Assembly (NCBI RefSeq): GCF_901709675.1
Contig: NC_051103.1
Coordinates: 1,969,501-2,033,500 of the forward strand
Reading direction: 5' to 3'
From: Syngnathus acus
Lineage: Eukaryota; Chordata; Actinopteri; Syngnathiformes; Syngnathidae
Length of the DNA stretch: 64,000 nucleotides
Of the stretch, positions 35,446 to 49,412 are shown piece by piece; the first letter of the stretch is position 1, and every line of letters begins with the position of its first letter. The notes below the pieces were generated by a model that worked only from the letters and a program-made list of their open reading frames with translations, did not search any database and was not told the DNA's origin. The translations under genes were made by a program, and so were the position numbers.

Positions 35446-36455
35446 ACCTCAACTGGAAAAAGGCCAGTTTGAATTGATGTATGGTATGAAGCGATTTGGT
35501 TTCTTCTTTATTCTTACAATGTTGTTTCCTTTGTACTTTTTTAAAAGAGCTGTTTGAACATGCAACCATGCTTCGATGCAATACATGGTGTCAATTAAAG
35601 AAAGAATGAGAATTCAACAGTGTCCTTGCCATCCATTTTGTATTAAAACTGCAACTCCTCAATTCTAAAACTGTTTTAAACAAAAAAAAAAGTGATTCAA
35701 CTTTGCCACGACTTGACCTATGCTATATTATTAGCTCGTACGCCATCAACCTGATTTGTGAAGCACCATTATAAGGTTAATGATTACATATTGTGCTTTA
35801 AGTAGATTCAAACTTTATGGAGTGTGCTTCACTATTCGGGAGACGGACTGCGCTATTAGGCATGTCAAATTATGGCCAGTAATGATGGTAATTATCCATT
35901 TGCAATCCGCCGAGAATGACGATGAAAGCCAAATTGCTTTATTATTTTCTTACCCTCCATTTCATTCTGTCTTTTGTCGATCAGGGCGCCCTGTTGGAAA
36001 AGCTCTTCCAAACCGACCGCCTCTGCCCATGCCGGGTTATATGAAAATACGTCTTTCCAGCCCAAATCTCTTTTTAATTGAAATTGTTGGCTGGCTCAAA
36101 GCTTCCCGGTGGCGGCAGGTCATGTGTGGAGATCTCCAGGAATAACCCAGATTCCCTAAAACAGCATGGGACCACTACAGTCAAATTCAAGTCCTCAGCG
36201 TGAGCAGTGTGCACTGACCAGCTGATGGAGAAGCCGATACTGTGACAGCCAGTAGAAGAACGTCACAATCTGGATAATAGGCTAAAAAAGTCAAATTGCC
36301 ACTGTCTGTGTCACACGTGGTGCCCCTGTGCCGTTTCATTACGCACGGGGAATATTTGTGTAGTGCCAGAGGTTTCATTGTCCACGCCCCTGCTGGTGTG
36401 TGTTGCCCGCCGAGTGTGTGTGTACTCGGTGGCGGCGGGAGCCCCGTGGTGGCCC

Positions 36456-36469
36456 AGATAACACTATCT
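36456..36469. promoter_or_regulatory. Paired inverted GATA motif
   Basis: AGATAACACTATCT holds two GATA sites facing each other three bases apart, a spacing bound cooperatively by some GATA factors. It lies in a GC-rich island about 23 kb from the globin genes. Weak evidence alone. Confidence 0.3.
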
Positions 36470-39400
36470 CTGTGGAGCCAGAGGCCCGCGGTTCTATTCA
36501 CAAGGCAATCGGATGAGAGACCGGGACTGCCCAGCACGCGGACTTTGCTCAAAGGAGGAGAAACAAGCGGAGAGCCATCTCTGCTTGCTTTTAATGGCTT
36601 ATAACCTCCTCACTGGCGCCCCTAAGGGAGGCTGTGAACCAATCCATGTGTTGGTCACAGAGGTGGGGGAAAAAAGGCAGAAAGATGGAATATGTGGCCA
36701 TTTATTGCCATCGTGGCACCCTCTGGATCGAGCCTGATTAGAGTCACACATAAACAGGGTCAGCCAGCTTTGCTAAAGAAGCGCCCCTTCTCAGTGTGAC
36801 ATGTTGACAGAGGCTTCAATTCTCTATTTATTGGGGATAGCCAAAGACCTATTCAAGGGGAGGAGCAGATAAGACACATGATGGGGGTCCCTCACTAATT
36901 AGACCACTTAGTGTGGCATAAAGCAAGGGGTGCTGGTGAGAAAATGTCCAAAGTCTGCTTTATAGCCTTAGCGTATCCTCTGAGCACCAGCGATTACATG
37001 TTAGATAGCAGATAAATGAAATTTCCTGAATGGCACATGAACTCATAAAAATCCCTTGTCTTTTTCATTCATCACTAAAAGAAACCTTGTGGGGTAACCT
37101 TAACCTCTTTGAACCAGTGGGAAATTGTCATCCAGCTCTGGTTTCCAAGCTCTCATCACATATTGATAAAGGAAAAGACTGGAATGACATTCAACAGTCG
37201 GGCCATCCATTAATGCCCTTCCCTCGTTCTGGCAGAAGAGGAGGGACTTTACAATTATTTCAAAGTCTGTTCCAAGGATTTTGTTTCTGCATGTAATGCT
37301 AATGAGAGTACGGACTCGGATAAAAATTCTACATTGGTCAAAAATAAATCTAACCAGTTTGAGTTGTTGAAGCGGTTCTCTCGACAGAAAATCGGGAATG
37401 GGCGCCATAAGAGCGAAGGGGGGGAGGGTTCATTTCTCCGAATTTAGCGACAGCTAATGAAGTCTAGGTTTCCACTTTGTCAATAAACCCAAACAAAACC
37501 CTTCCAGATTTAGTTCCAGTTTTGATGTGCTAATTTGATTCATTCGCCGCACGTCGAGCGCACTAATGCACGTGTGCAAATGAGCACAAAACAACACTGC
37601 ACGCAAACAGATGGCAATTAGTGACAAGTGTGTGTGTGTGTGTGGGGGGGGGGGGGGATCTTTAACGCTAAAGAGGCTCAATTCATCTTTCGCCTATTTT
37701 AGGGTCTCGATGTTTTCCCCTATTGTTCAAATGAATCGATGCTATGTGTGGATGTTTAATGAGAAGCTCACCTCACTAATGAATTTATCAGTTGTTTATC
37801 AAATGATTTTATCATTGGTAGTTGCCTCATTATGTAGTTGCAATACACCAGAGGGATCTGTGATTTAAATTTCCTGGATGTGGTATGTTTGCATTCACTC
37901 AATAGCAGAGAGCAAAATAAATTGTATAATTTCTGATATTTTATATTTTTACTTGTCTGTGAAGTGTTTTTCCATTAGTCTTGCCATGCTTCCAGGTAGT
38001 TCCGGAGTCAGTCTAGTGGAAAACCTTCTGAGCATGGATTGTAATCCATGCACATTGTGGAATTAGGCTTCATTTGACTGTGAACGGCGCCCACGCCATT
38101 GTTTTGTGCATGTGGGGGCAGCCTCTTGTTACCAGATTGTGTTGGCAAGATGACAGGTGTCGTGTGTCATCATCGCTCTTATACGGTGTTGTACTTTCAC
38201 CGTGACTCTATTGTCTTGTGTTTTGGATTCAATCAAATCTCTACATGTCATTGTATCTCATTGTCATCTCTAGCGTCTCCTCGCTTTGAAACATATTTGA
38301 TCATACGGTGTATAAATAGTGCCGGGATATGAATAAAAAAATGATCTACACAATAGCTGACAAACAATCCAGGTTGTATGTTGTCTCTCACTCGAAGTCA
38401 ACAGGGACAGACTCCACCCTAATGAGAACTAGTGCTCTCGAAAATGGTTGGCTGCAACGTTTCAACCTGAGTTCCACTGACAAAGCAATTTAAATAAAAA
38501 ATGAATTAGAGAGCATGTCTAAGCTTAAGGGGCGTGGCCGAGTAAGCAACGTAAGGAACAATACTGGTTGGTCTTGGACTGTTGGAGTTACTCACGGCTC
38601 TCCTTTTTTTTCTCCTCACCAAGTCAAGGTACTGCTGTCTGTTCTTACTTTACCGCAAAATACCTCTTTTGCCAGTCAATTGAAGTTAGGGGAAACAACA
38701 CCCTGAGAGTGTCTTCATTTACTTCCCGGCATTTACGCTTGATAGAATCGGTCTAAGATTAAGCCTTGAATTAGCTTCAGCCTGCAAGAATCACTTGAGC
38801 ATAAAAAGTACGATTGTCCGTATTAGCAGCCAGGGTTCCCATAATATTTCGACTCCAAATCATCAGTTTATAAAGCAATGTGTACGTTTCACAATATATG
38901 GCTCATTTTGGCATGCTTTGGCATCCAACAATCGGTGACTGAAAGACATTCCTGTCCCGTGTCTTTGGTCTCTGTGGTCGCAGGGAGCGGCTGATTGTCC
39001 GGCAGACAGAAAGGAGGAGGTGGGGGGCACACAGCTGCCTCAAGTACGCACACAAACACAGATACAATTACATGCTGCCTTTTGAGGTAGGACAACCCCA
39101 CACATGCCCACAGCAAGTGGATGGAGCCACAGGGCAGTGTGTCAGGAGGGTGAGTGTGTCTGGAGCGCTGCCACTCACACAGGGTCACTTACTATCGGTG
39201 CCAGGCAACAGAGGGAAGAAAAAAAACTTAGACTGTAGCTATAACGTTCCTGGAGCTTGTAAAAAATCTCTGTCCTGAAGTGACTCGATGTTTTGCTCTA
39301 GTTGGTTTAGATTTTTTTTTTTTTTACCATAGAAAGAGCCACTTTTAATATTAAAAGTAAAATGAACTGTCTACAGTGGCAGCTTTACATCAGCTTTAGA

Positions 39401-39999
39401 GAGTTGAACGAGAACCTCTGGTCTACTGGATAAACCTCCTTCCACCTCCGTGCATCATCCAAGACCTCTTAAAATTGCTGAATTGCCACCCCCTCCTTAA
39501 CGCAAATACGGAAACTGTTCTTCCATTCTTTTCCCAATTTCTGCATACTCCTGAGGGCTCTTATTTGATTAGCCGCGATTTGTTTTGTGAAGCGCTGAAG
39601 CATTTGGCTCACTGGGGGAGCGATACACCGCACATACACTTTTGACAGACAGGTGGCTTCAGCCACACTCAGAAAAGACATTAACACCGGATTTATGCAG
39701 ATATGCATTTCTGAATTCTAATCTAGCTCTTCCTTCCAATAGTGTCTCGAGACTTCATGATGGGCACACAATGGGGCGCAAGCTAATCTAATAGAGCAGT
39801 GACTCACAACCACAGCTGCTTTACAGCCATGACCTCACTATCCTATCAGGAAGTCACCTCTAGTTACGCAAGGATGACAGTGGCGTGACACCCTATCTGC
39901 CAAGTCTTGATCACTCTAACCACGCACCTTTCAATAATAAATATGTGTGTGTGTCTAGTGTGTGAAAATGACACCTGATGGACACACAATGTGGGAGGT

Positions 40000-40085
40000 A
40001 TCCAAAATACTAACACTGGAAGAAAATGCAAACTCCACACAAAACCTAAAATATGGCGGATGTGCTACCTAGTAACGTCAATTCC
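40000..40085. repeat. Dispersed SINE-like repeat remnant
   Basis: GGAAGAAAATGCAAACTCCACACA and then GGCGGATGTGCTACCTAGTAA resemble the common teleost element also glimpsed at 2590 and 5100. Ends are not defined. Confidence 0.45.
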
Positions 40086-42385
40086 ACCTTTTTACTATAT
40101 TTTTTTAAAAAAAGCCCTGCCTCCTTTGTTCATGTGTGAATACCCATTTCTCACCCACGCCTCCTTCTGATGACAACCAGAAATTTCTCCTTGCATGATT
40201 TTCTTGTTCTCACCCACACTCCCTCCTCTCCTCTCCCCTTCCCGACATCCAACCTTCCACCACAAGGGGTTAATTAAAACTGATTGGGTCTTCTGAGACC
40301 ACACCTGCCTCTGACAGGTAAGGCATCAGCACTGTGTATGTGTGTGCGTGCCTCCGTGCCGTATGTGCTTAGCGCATCACCTTGCGATAGCGCACGGCCT
40401 CTGCTCCGCTGCTCAGAGTTCAAAGCGGTCCCATTAGGACGCAATGATAGCGATCAGTTTTTATGTCTGATGCTTTAATGCATATTCACCAACGCGTGGC
40501 CCGTTTTGCATTTGACTTCCCATTTGCATGCAATTTGCGGATACATATGCATTACGCGCTGAGTGTGCTGTGTCCCTGCTTGTCAGAGCCACTTCAGGGC
40601 CTCATGCTTGATGGCTGATTAGATGCTGTCTGTGGAACCAATCGCTGCTTGGCCTCAGCTTCATGCCTGTCCGCCTGTCTGTCAGGCGGAGAGCCACATG
40701 TAGGAGGCGACACATAGTGACCTTATCGAGCATGCGAGGTGTTTGTATGTTGAAGCGAGCGCTATGTTGTGTAACAGCAGCTAGCAGGGGAGAGCTGCTG
40801 CGCACACGCACGCACATCGACACACGCGCTCCTTGCGGCTCCCAAAGCAAGCCTGGCGAGGAGAACAGTCAAATGAGCCACTTGAGAACAATGTGATTCA
40901 GTGTCTCCGTCGGGAAAAGGTGAAATATAACGCAAGAAAGAAAGAGAAAGAAAACAGAGCGTATGACCTTAAAGATCTAAACATCTCCAGATAAAACGGT
41001 AGATAAGAAACGGCTCGTATGGAATTATGCAAATCCTGTACGTCATTGTTTGTTGTTGTGAACATCTATGTATGGCTTTGGTGGCTGATTTGAAACATAC
41101 GAACAAAGAGATAAACACGGCTAACGTATGGAAATGAAAATTCAAACCACGTCTCCCTTACACTATTGTTCGCTGTTTTCGAAGTGATCTTGAAATGAAG
41201 CGATTGCTCGCTGTAGCAGTAAAATGCAAATGTGAGTCACTTCTTGGCTAGAATGTCAGAAATCGTTTTAGGCCCCAGGATTTTCCCTTTCAGATTTAAG
41301 AGTCACAATAAAAGTGAAGAAGAGAAGAGCCATTTTACTATTTTACTCCCGCGGTGCCAGTTTACGCGTTCCTGGCCAATCTCTATTGAGGGCCGGCTGA
41401 TGTGGGCAGACGTACGCTTTTGCGCCGTCCTCTCCCAACATTCCTCTGTTTGTCTGCTCCTCCTTTAAGGACATGTAGTCTGGCCATTGTGTGTTTGTGT
41501 GCCGAGCTGGCCGGCTGGCATGGGCCGTGCGGGCAAAAGGGCCATGCGGGCAGAATGCTAACTCACTTTGATTGTTAAGGCATTTATAATACATGTGAAG
41601 CTGGACGTCGACTGTGAGCCGTCATGCCCAAAATCAAAAGAAATTGAAGTCTCACTTCTTGGAAGCCAGAAATCTACATTTAACTGTTGAAAGAAGTGAA
41701 CATAAAAGGAGGAACGACAAATAAAGATTGACGTCACTCGGCTTTATTAGAGAATACTGGCAGAAGCTGTGTGTCCCGCTGCGAGGGGTTATGTTGCGTG
41801 AATGGTGATTTTAATTTTGCTTGTGATTACACCTCTAAAACATTGCATGTGCGAGTGTTGCTAAATGCTGTTGCTGAGCAAAAATAAATCCAAAGAAAGA
41901 ATCCAATTGAGGACTAACAACTGATTGAAAATGTATCAATGCAATCCCCATCCTGATATTAATGATGTCATTATGACTATAAAATGGGATTTCAACTTGA
42001 TATTATGTGTGTGTATATATAACTATATATATATTATGGCATTATTTTTTTTTTGGGAGGGGTGCAATACGCGACATTTTATGTTTACCAATTGCTGTCA
42101 GCAAACAAAGGAGGAACCTCTTTTGTCCGGGGTCCAATTCCTCAGCTATACCCCTTCTGTGCTGTCTTGTGATTAGGATCAGAGCTCATGGTGTGTGTGT
42201 GTGTGGGGGGGGGGGGCGTGAAATCATTTGTGGTTGTAATTATGGGCTCCCCTCTCCAGAGTAATCATGAGCTATTAAACACCATCACTCGGCTCAACCC
42301 CCCAACAATGCCATTTAACATCTCTTTTCCTCCGGGAGGCTGCGGCGAAGAGGCCAACTACCCACAAACTACAGTTGACGCAGAG

Positions 42386-42416
<31 letters not shown>
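42386..42416. repeat. (GT)n microsatellite
   Basis: About 15 GT units. Confidence 0.9.
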
Positions 42417-42418
<2 letters not shown>

Positions 42419-42844
42419 CTGGCTTCCAAAAGTGAGACTGGAGGTTTCGCATGCTTTCTTCTTTTTTCGACGAAATTCAATAGCGTCATCACCGAGACAA
42501 AGGGTTGGGCCGCCCACTTACTGTATGTTGCAATGCTACCACCTTAAAGTTAGTTTCACTCCCTCGCTTACTAGAGTTTATATTACAGATTGGCTTTTTT
42601 TTTATTTCATTAACATATTTTGTTTAGTCAGACTGCAATTTAGAGACAAATTATAATAACTTTTATCAAGTAGACACAAAAATGCTTAACACAATCTCAA
42701 GAATGATTAAATGGATGACTTAAAAGGGAGAGTACGAAAATGAAGTTACATTAGGGAAAAACAGATGATTTTTTTTTAATTGTGAAAAATGATTTGCAAA
42801 ATCGAAGTAGGTTATAGCCAACCGGTTATACCTCACACTAATCT

Positions 42845-42970
42845 AAAAACTAAAGGTGACCTTTTCAGTCGGTTGCTCCTAAACGGTGGAATGCACTTCC
42901 TTACAAGCTGCTCCTACTGTGGACATTTTTAAAAGGCAATTAAAAACATTTCTTTGAACGTGCGTTCTAA
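42845..42970 (+). pseudogene. Decayed LINE reverse-transcriptase 3' fragment
   Basis: With frame changes, the conceptual peptide passes through TVECTSLQAAPTVDIFKRQL followed by KTF, like the C-terminal end of fish non-LTR reverse transcriptases ('...WN.LP...VD.FKR.LKT.L'). It contains stops and is too short to act. The direction of the call is by family resemblance only. Confidence 0.4.
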
Positions 42971-43650
42971 GTCACATTCAATGGCTTTTCTGTTGTTTCT
43001 TTTCTCATATTTCATCCTGATATTTTATTCTATTGCTGGATATTTGGATTTTTCATCTCAATAATGCCAAGTTATTCTCCCACAGGTGTGTTTCAGTGAG
43101 AAAGTAACAGGTAACGCTCGCGGGAAGATGAAGGAATCCAACAACTAAACAAAAGGCGAAATGCTTATTCACAATCAGTGACGCGTGCTTAAAACTTAAC
43201 TTAAAACCTGCGAGAATGACTATCGCTGCACTGAGGCAGCAGGAAGTAAGCAAATAGGCGAGGGAGAGAAAACAGGGAGGAAAGGGGCGAGAAGGAGTGT
43301 TTATTCTCTTCTTCCCTCCTCTACTCTGTCTTTTCCCTCCCTTTTTTTTTTGCCCATTCACCGATGTGTATTGTGTGTGGGTGTACACACTCTCTCCTGC
43401 ACACTTGAATCTTTTACTGATTACCAAACACACGTCACGTCTTTCTGAAGGGCTTTTAACGGTGGAGGATTATCAGGCAGACAGAGGCTTTTCACCCTTT
43501 GTTTGGCCTCCCTGCTCAAGACAGCCAGATGACAAATGAATGCTTTGTGTCTCCATAAACTGACATAATTGTCATTTTGCTGGCGATAAACAGATGAAAT
43601 TGCAGCTTTGATATTTTGCAAAGATTGTTTAGAGTTGCAAAGCCTTGCTG

Positions 43651-43800
43651 CTGTACAGTATACAAAATAATTATATTCGGAATGTCAAACTGAATTTAGG
43701 TGGATAATTTTTTCTTTTTTCTTTTCTTTTTTTTGCTGTACAGTATACAAAATAATTATCTTCGGAATGTCAAACTGGATTTAGGTGAATAATTTATAGT
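43651..43800. repeat. 85-bp direct duplication
   Basis: CTGTACAGTATACAAAATAA starts at 43651 and again at 43736; about 60 bases after each are nearly identical (TTCGGAATGTCAAACTG...), separated by a T-rich tract. Confidence 0.8.
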
Positions 43801-45319
43801 TAGGGAAATGGGCATTTCATTCCCTTGCTTGTCACGGGATAAGATTTATACCACTTGCTACTTAACATACAAATGTGCAGGTGTTAAGATGAGGTTATAA
43901 AGCAAGAAAAAACAAACAAAAGATGCTAACAGCGCAAAAAGGCGTTACATCTGTTCAGATCGCGTCTAAATAGTGGAGCACCAGATTTAATTTTTTATTT
44001 TGGCAAGTAAGCACACGCAAACAGATACTGAGCCTCGCGGACTTGAGTGGATGATATTGGATTTCATTCATGACAACAATGGGCATCAAACACAGAATCA
44101 TTATACAAATCAGCTGAGTTCATTTTTATCATTCTTTTTTATCCTTACTATATGATGTAATTGACTGAAGCTTAATTAAAAGTTTTGAATTGAAGAATTG
44201 TTTCAGTCAAGGTCAAAGAAATACAAATTAATCACCGAGTTTGAGTTCATATTTTTATATCTGATTCCAAAGAAGTCATGACCCTAAATTACTGCAACAC
44301 ACATATTTAATAGTAAATAGTGCTAATATAGCAAATTTGGAATTGCACATTTTGATGCTTGTTGCCGTGATGTTTGAATGCATCATAAGGCAATATGTAA
44401 CGCTCCAGCTTGTCATTTTAACGATGCTGTGAGATTCACTTGTTCAATTTATCAATTGATTAGAACTCACTTGAGTGTTGTGTTACAACAGGCATTTGTG
44501 ATGAAATATTTTACAGAATAATATTTTACACAATAATGGGTGAGTCCACATAAACAAGTGAATAAAGGTGCTTGCTTCCATACGTGCCATCTCTGAGGTG
44601 GTCGGGTACTGCCCTCTATCCCCGCCTCGTGTTTTCCTCGGTTTTATGTGTATGTCCTGCCCATCCTCTTCCTTTCAAACCTCAGTTTACCATCACAATA
44701 GCTGCCTGCCGAGACGCACACCGACCACCACAGACTACTGGCAGGGGCCCATTCACTGCCGCAACCTACCTTGTCTAATAAAGGACCCGGCAGGCCTGTT
44801 GGCTCAGCACCGCGCTTGTTGTGTCTGTGTCGGCTGCGAGACTTACCGTGGACGTACAGATGTTGGGTTTATGTACTGGGGTGAACAAGAAGGGGTTTTA
44901 TGTACCCAGTAGGTTGGCGTTTCAGTCTGAAAGGACAGCAAAAGTGTTGAGGACAAATTGTTCTTGAGTGTTATTTGAAAGGAAAGGATGGGTGACCATA
45001 TTGTTTGAAGATCACACGTGGTCTGACAAGTATGTTGCTGTTTACTTTCCACGTTCAGAACTCGACACAAACATGAAAAATCGCTTGCGCTTCCAAGCTC
45101 CACAATGCTCTTTTCATACCGATAAATAGCCCAAAATGCTATGTAGTGACTATAAGCAGCACAGGGAATGACTTATTGACGTGAGTACATTGATCGAAAG
45201 CTTTACAAAAGAAAATGTTGTTTTGTGTGATTCATGTAACCCAACATTTTGTGGTAAAATGAATATCCCAGAAAGTTGGGTCATCCTTTTTTGAGCCTAT
45301 TTGGGCTATTTCTGACCCA

Positions 45320-45395
45320 AATGTGTGTAGTAGGCTCCAGTTCAACAAAAACCATGAAGAGGATAAGTGTGGGTTTAAATGGATGGATGAAACTC
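45320..45395. repeat. Dispersed repeat remnant
   Basis: TAGGCTCCAGTTCAACAAAA followed by GAAGAGGATAAGTG and AAATGGATGGATGAA keeps the word order of a very common teleost repeat tail ('...ggctccag...gaggataag...atggatggatg'). Confidence 0.5.
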
Positions 45396-47779
45396 TGACG
45401 AATCGCAATCACATTCTGAATTTATGGCGTCCTACAGATAATTGCCCCAAAAGGGCACAGAACACTACAACAAAACATCCCCCCGGTTAATGACTGGAGA
45501 TCAGACAAGTTAGCGGGGCGACTGCAGCCTCTTTACCAGCAACATGATTGGCCTCGTCTCAAGAGCCGCTTTCCCTTAAAATCAGTCATTTTTTCGTGGG
45601 GCCTTTGTAAGATTTTGGTTTGATTGAAGAAGTGTTTGTGTGCTCAAACGTTATGTGTGTGCGCATACCTCAGACCTTGGGAGGGATGCTCGTACAAGTC
45701 CAAACTTGCCACAAAGGCTGTCAGAAATGAAAGATGATGGCAGGGCGAAGGAGGATGTTCGCAGCTAAATCCTACAAGGACAAACATACACCCAACGGTC
45801 ACACAAACGTCGCGATATCCGATCCAGCGCACCACAATTATTGGCTTTTTTTTTTTATTTGTCACCCTGTTAAACAGAGACATGAGAGAACAAAGACCGA
45901 GGAGCTTATCTGGAGGAAGAGTTACATCCAACGATTATTGACGCAGGTGACCAACAGTAAAGGAGAGTTGAAGATAAACCTGCCGACAAGATTCAGACTC
46001 TGTGTGTGTCCCTACTGCGTCTTATTAAAACGACAAGCCCAATGTTTGTGGATATCCGCTGATACGCAACCAGAAGGAAAGAGGCTGCCGTTGATTTTTC
46101 CTTAATCCCTTTAAAAACGTATTGACATAAACTGGCGGTCATCTATTGGTGGCATGGGGTCGCGTGCGGAATTTTCCACTGGCTTCCCCCAACACGGGAC
46201 AGAGGAGAAAATGGCTAGACGTCATTTACTCATTTCAAGTCAGCGATACATCTTTTATTAGAGCCATTATCTTGAAGTTACATGACACATTAAGGCTAGA
46301 AAAAGTTTGAAATGATTTATCTTTGAATATTGGTGTGTAGACTTTTATAGCCATGTAAAAATAAGGTCAAGGTAGTCACCGTTCTGTACACAAACCGGTA
46401 CTTCAACAGCAAACTAAAACAATTACCTTGTTTGTATGTCTTTAAATTTGTGTGTCACACGAGTCCTCTGACAGCTCAGGCAGGTCCAGACTCGTCTCGT
46501 ACAATGATTAGCCCCGCTTGTCTTACACTGGAGACAATGGCCTCTTCCTTTGAGCATCTCTGTTGACCCACTGTTGACCAGCTGAAACGTAGCGAAACCA
46601 AACTCTGGAATCAAAGTTTTCCATTAGAAACAATGGGACAATGCGACGTGTGAAATAATTAAACCACTTGTTGTTTGGTGTCATTTTGCATTGCATAAAT
46701 GACACATTTTGACTTGATATGTTTTTAAGATGATGGCTCAAGCATGTAAAGTGCAGTTATGGCAATTGCGAGTATGTTCCTAATCATAGAGAATAAAAAA
46801 TAAAACATCCTGTCCTTTATATACGTAACATCTTCCAGCTGAATTTATGATTACTTCTGCGAAGTTTTTCTGCTTGGCTTTTTTTTCAGCAGGGCTTGGT
46901 CTCTACCGACTTCGAAAAGCCCCATCGTACTCCTCCGTGCGAGTTTGACGTCGTTGAAATACAAGTGATGTATTCTATACATGCCCGCTTCTGCCAAAAC
47001 AACAACAAAACATAAACAGCCACTTGAAATGTGCATGGAAATAGACAGTAAAATAAATGACAAGGGCATTAAAAAGAAATTGGGCACTTGGGCCTGCAGT
47101 GAATTTTCTATGCATGTTAAAAAGCAGGCAGAACTTTCATTTGTCATTCCAGGTGGTGTCCAGGACCATGTGGCTTCAGGGGGCCGATAAGATTACTTTC
47201 CATCGAAGCGGGCATAGGTGGGATCTTTGGACAGGTGCATAGCAGGCCTGCTTAGCCCCCCCCCCCCCCCCACACACAAGAATCAGCACTCAGGCCATCA
47301 GGTTAAGGAGGCCAATCAAAAGCGGGAGGCATATATGTGTGTGTGTGTGTGTTGTGCTAGACTAGGCACAATGATGAGAGAGGGTCTGTCAGCGGCCACC
47401 TGTTAGCCAGCTGACAGGGTCTTGTTTCAGAGTCAACTTTCAATTTCTCTCATATGGATTCCCCCCAATATTTTACTATGAACATGAAGTTGAATGGTAG
47501 AGAGGAGAGGGGGGTAGTGTCTCGTGGCGTCTTGTTTGATGCTGGCTTGAAGATAGCACCCACTTGATGTGGTATTACCATCACTATAGGGGTTGTAATA
47601 GATCTAGAGGGTCTGCAGCTGAGGGGTGGAGAAGAGGATTGGGTTGGGGCCACATTGGAAAATCCAAAATGAGGGTTGAGTGACGAAGGTAAGAAGGCAT
47701 GCAGTGGACAGGAGGAGGGGACGTGACTAAGTAGAGGAGATCATTTCTCATGTCTGTGGGGGCTGGAAATAAATTGAAG

Positions 47780-47868
47780 GAGGACTACTAATTCATCAAT
47801 GAAGCAAACAAAATAATCAACAGAAAAAAAAAGGATTATCCAAATAATCGTTAGTTGCAGCCCTATGA
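47780..47868. repeat. Dispersed repeat remnant (AATCGTTAGTTGCAGCCCTA end)
   Basis: The stretch ends in AATCGTTAGTTGCAGCCCTA preceded by ATTCATCAATGAAGCAAAC, the recurring end of a teleost DNA-element or SINE family. No intact element. Confidence 0.4.
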
Positions 47869-48560
47869 TATTCAAAATAGTGTCTCCCCCTGATAACATA
47901 GCCTTTTTTCAGATATCTGTGTGCGAGGTTTAGTCGCCTGATGTGCAGTTGAGAGCTGCCAACTATTTTTTTTTTTCACGATCGTCCCACCGCGCTCAGC
48001 CATGTCACTTGCTGTCCTGTTTCCTCCTGCTCTCCACTTCATTGGGAGACTTTGCGGATGTACTCATATACTCCCCAAACATGAAGTGAAATGTCAAACG
48101 TTGGGCCAATCAATAACAGTGGCTAGACAGAAATAAAGGTCTCCATCATTCTATTTTTTATGTGCAGGCAAGGGAAGTGGGAAAAAATGGACAGATAGTG
48201 CAGTGAATCCCTTAAGAGAAGATCGGCGTCCTTCCTAAGCAAGATGATGATGTCGCTGTTGCTTGTGATGCAAATCACTGCTTTCTGTGTTTATGCTGCT
48301 CAGACTCTCAGTGCTACCTCTCTGGCCCAAGTACACACTTAGACTCATTTACGGACAAGATTTAATGAATGCAAGCGCAATGGCGCGTGTGTGCGTGCTC
48401 CATAATAGCATGTGCACACACAAAGCCAGCAGCATAACACACAGGGAGCACTGAGGGCACCAATAAGAGTTCAGCACACCAGTGTACCCTCTTGCTTGAA
48501 TAATTCAAATCAGCCATGTTGTGGTGAATGATGCATGGATTAAGATTCAGTTGGGTTTTT

Positions 48561-48575
48561 GTTGCCATCTAGTGG
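48561..48575 (-). promoter_or_regulatory. CTCF-like motif, reverse
   Basis: The minus strand reads CCACTAGATGGCAAC. It is oriented toward the forward motif at 30696-30711, so the pair is convergent around foxj1, and it lies 90 bp from the first tRNA gene. Confidence 0.4.
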
Positions 48576-48666
48576 ACATTCACGATACTGCAGGCACTCC
48601 TTGCACCTAACGGACCAAAAGGATGATGGATTACTGCAGGCCTTTACAATTCCGATAACATCTCGT

Positions 48667-48760
48667 GCTCCAGTGGCGCAATCGGTCAGCGCGCGGTACT
48701 TATAAGACAGTAGCCAGCGGAGAAATGCCGAGGTTGTGAGTTCAAGCCTCACCTGGAGCA
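48667..48760 (+). tRNA. tRNA-Ile (anticodon UAU), intron-containing, copy 1
   Basis: The 94-nt gene starts GCTCCAGTGGCGCAATCGGT and ends CTCACCTGGAGCA, so the acceptor stem pairs fully (GCTCCAG/CTGGAGC) with discriminator A. The anticodon loop reads CTTATAA, giving UAU, and an intron of about 20 nt (AGACAGTAGCCAGCGGAGAA) follows the base after the anticodon. Known: vertebrate tRNA-Ile(UAU) genes carry such an intron, needed for anticodon modification. A box (TGGCGCAATCGG) and B box (GTTCAAGCC) are present. Reads the rare ATA codon. It is separated by 650 bp from the tandem array of copies 2-5. Confidence 0.95.
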
Positions 48761-49318
48761 TTTATATTTATTGGCAATTTTAATTTCTGACTTTTGTTTA
48801 CATAAAGGTGATATCACTGAGAGTGGACTGTTTAGTGATAAAGACTTTGTTGATGGAGTCTATGATCCCACATTGTGCTTTGATAAACGTATTTTCATGT
48901 AAAAACATCCCATTATATTCCATTAAAGCCTATTTTACTTCATTATAATTCACCGGCATTTTTTTTTACTTATTTCATCACCTCTCTAAAACAGAAAAAT
49001 CAATAATAAATCCAAACATTGCTTTTGCAATACTTGAAGACCAACTTTACCTTTTCAAGTTATTGATTGTCATCTGTCTTGGGCTTAAAAAGTCAGCCCA
49101 GCAAAGGTCAAACCACATCTTTGTTTACGCCTTCCTGCCCTTGAGTCTTCCTGTTTAGATAACTTCATCAGATCGGCGTGGGTGTGATTTGCAGCGTTCT
49201 TTTGTGTTTCGGTTTGAATTATATGTCTGATGGAAAAGTGTGATGTAATTTGATCTAAATTGTCAATTGATAGCAATGTGCGAATTTGTTTCGGGAACTT
49301 CACCTAATTAATATATGT

Positions 49319-49412
49319 GCTCCAGTGGCGCAATCGGTCAGCGCACGGTACTTATAAGACAGTAACCAGTTGAGCAATGCCGAGGTTGTGAGTTCGAGCC
49401 TCACCTGGAGCA
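49319..49412 (+). tRNA. tRNA-Ile (anticodon UAU), copy 2
   Basis: Same architecture as copy 1 with B box GTTCGAGCC and intron AGACAGTAACCAGTTGAGCA. The anticodon stem CGGTA/TGCCG is intact. The downstream TTTT (GTGTTTTATATAC) can end Pol III transcription. It heads the array of four roughly 255-bp units that include flanking sequence. Confidence 0.95.

Larger units (their letters stand above)
35610..48560. other. 13-kb region without genes between foxj1 and the tRNA cluster
   Basis: No exon-like frame is supported. It contains GT/G microsatellites (37629-37657, 42191-42215, 42386-42416, 47333-47351), C/CA tract 47258-47278, dispersed-repeat remnants and an 85-bp duplication. Parts of 36-42 kb are dense in TAATTA/TTAATTAG, octamer-like ATGCAAAT (41034-41041) and GATA words and have unique-looking sequence, which would suit distal enhancers, but this is impressionistic. 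Confidence 0.35.
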
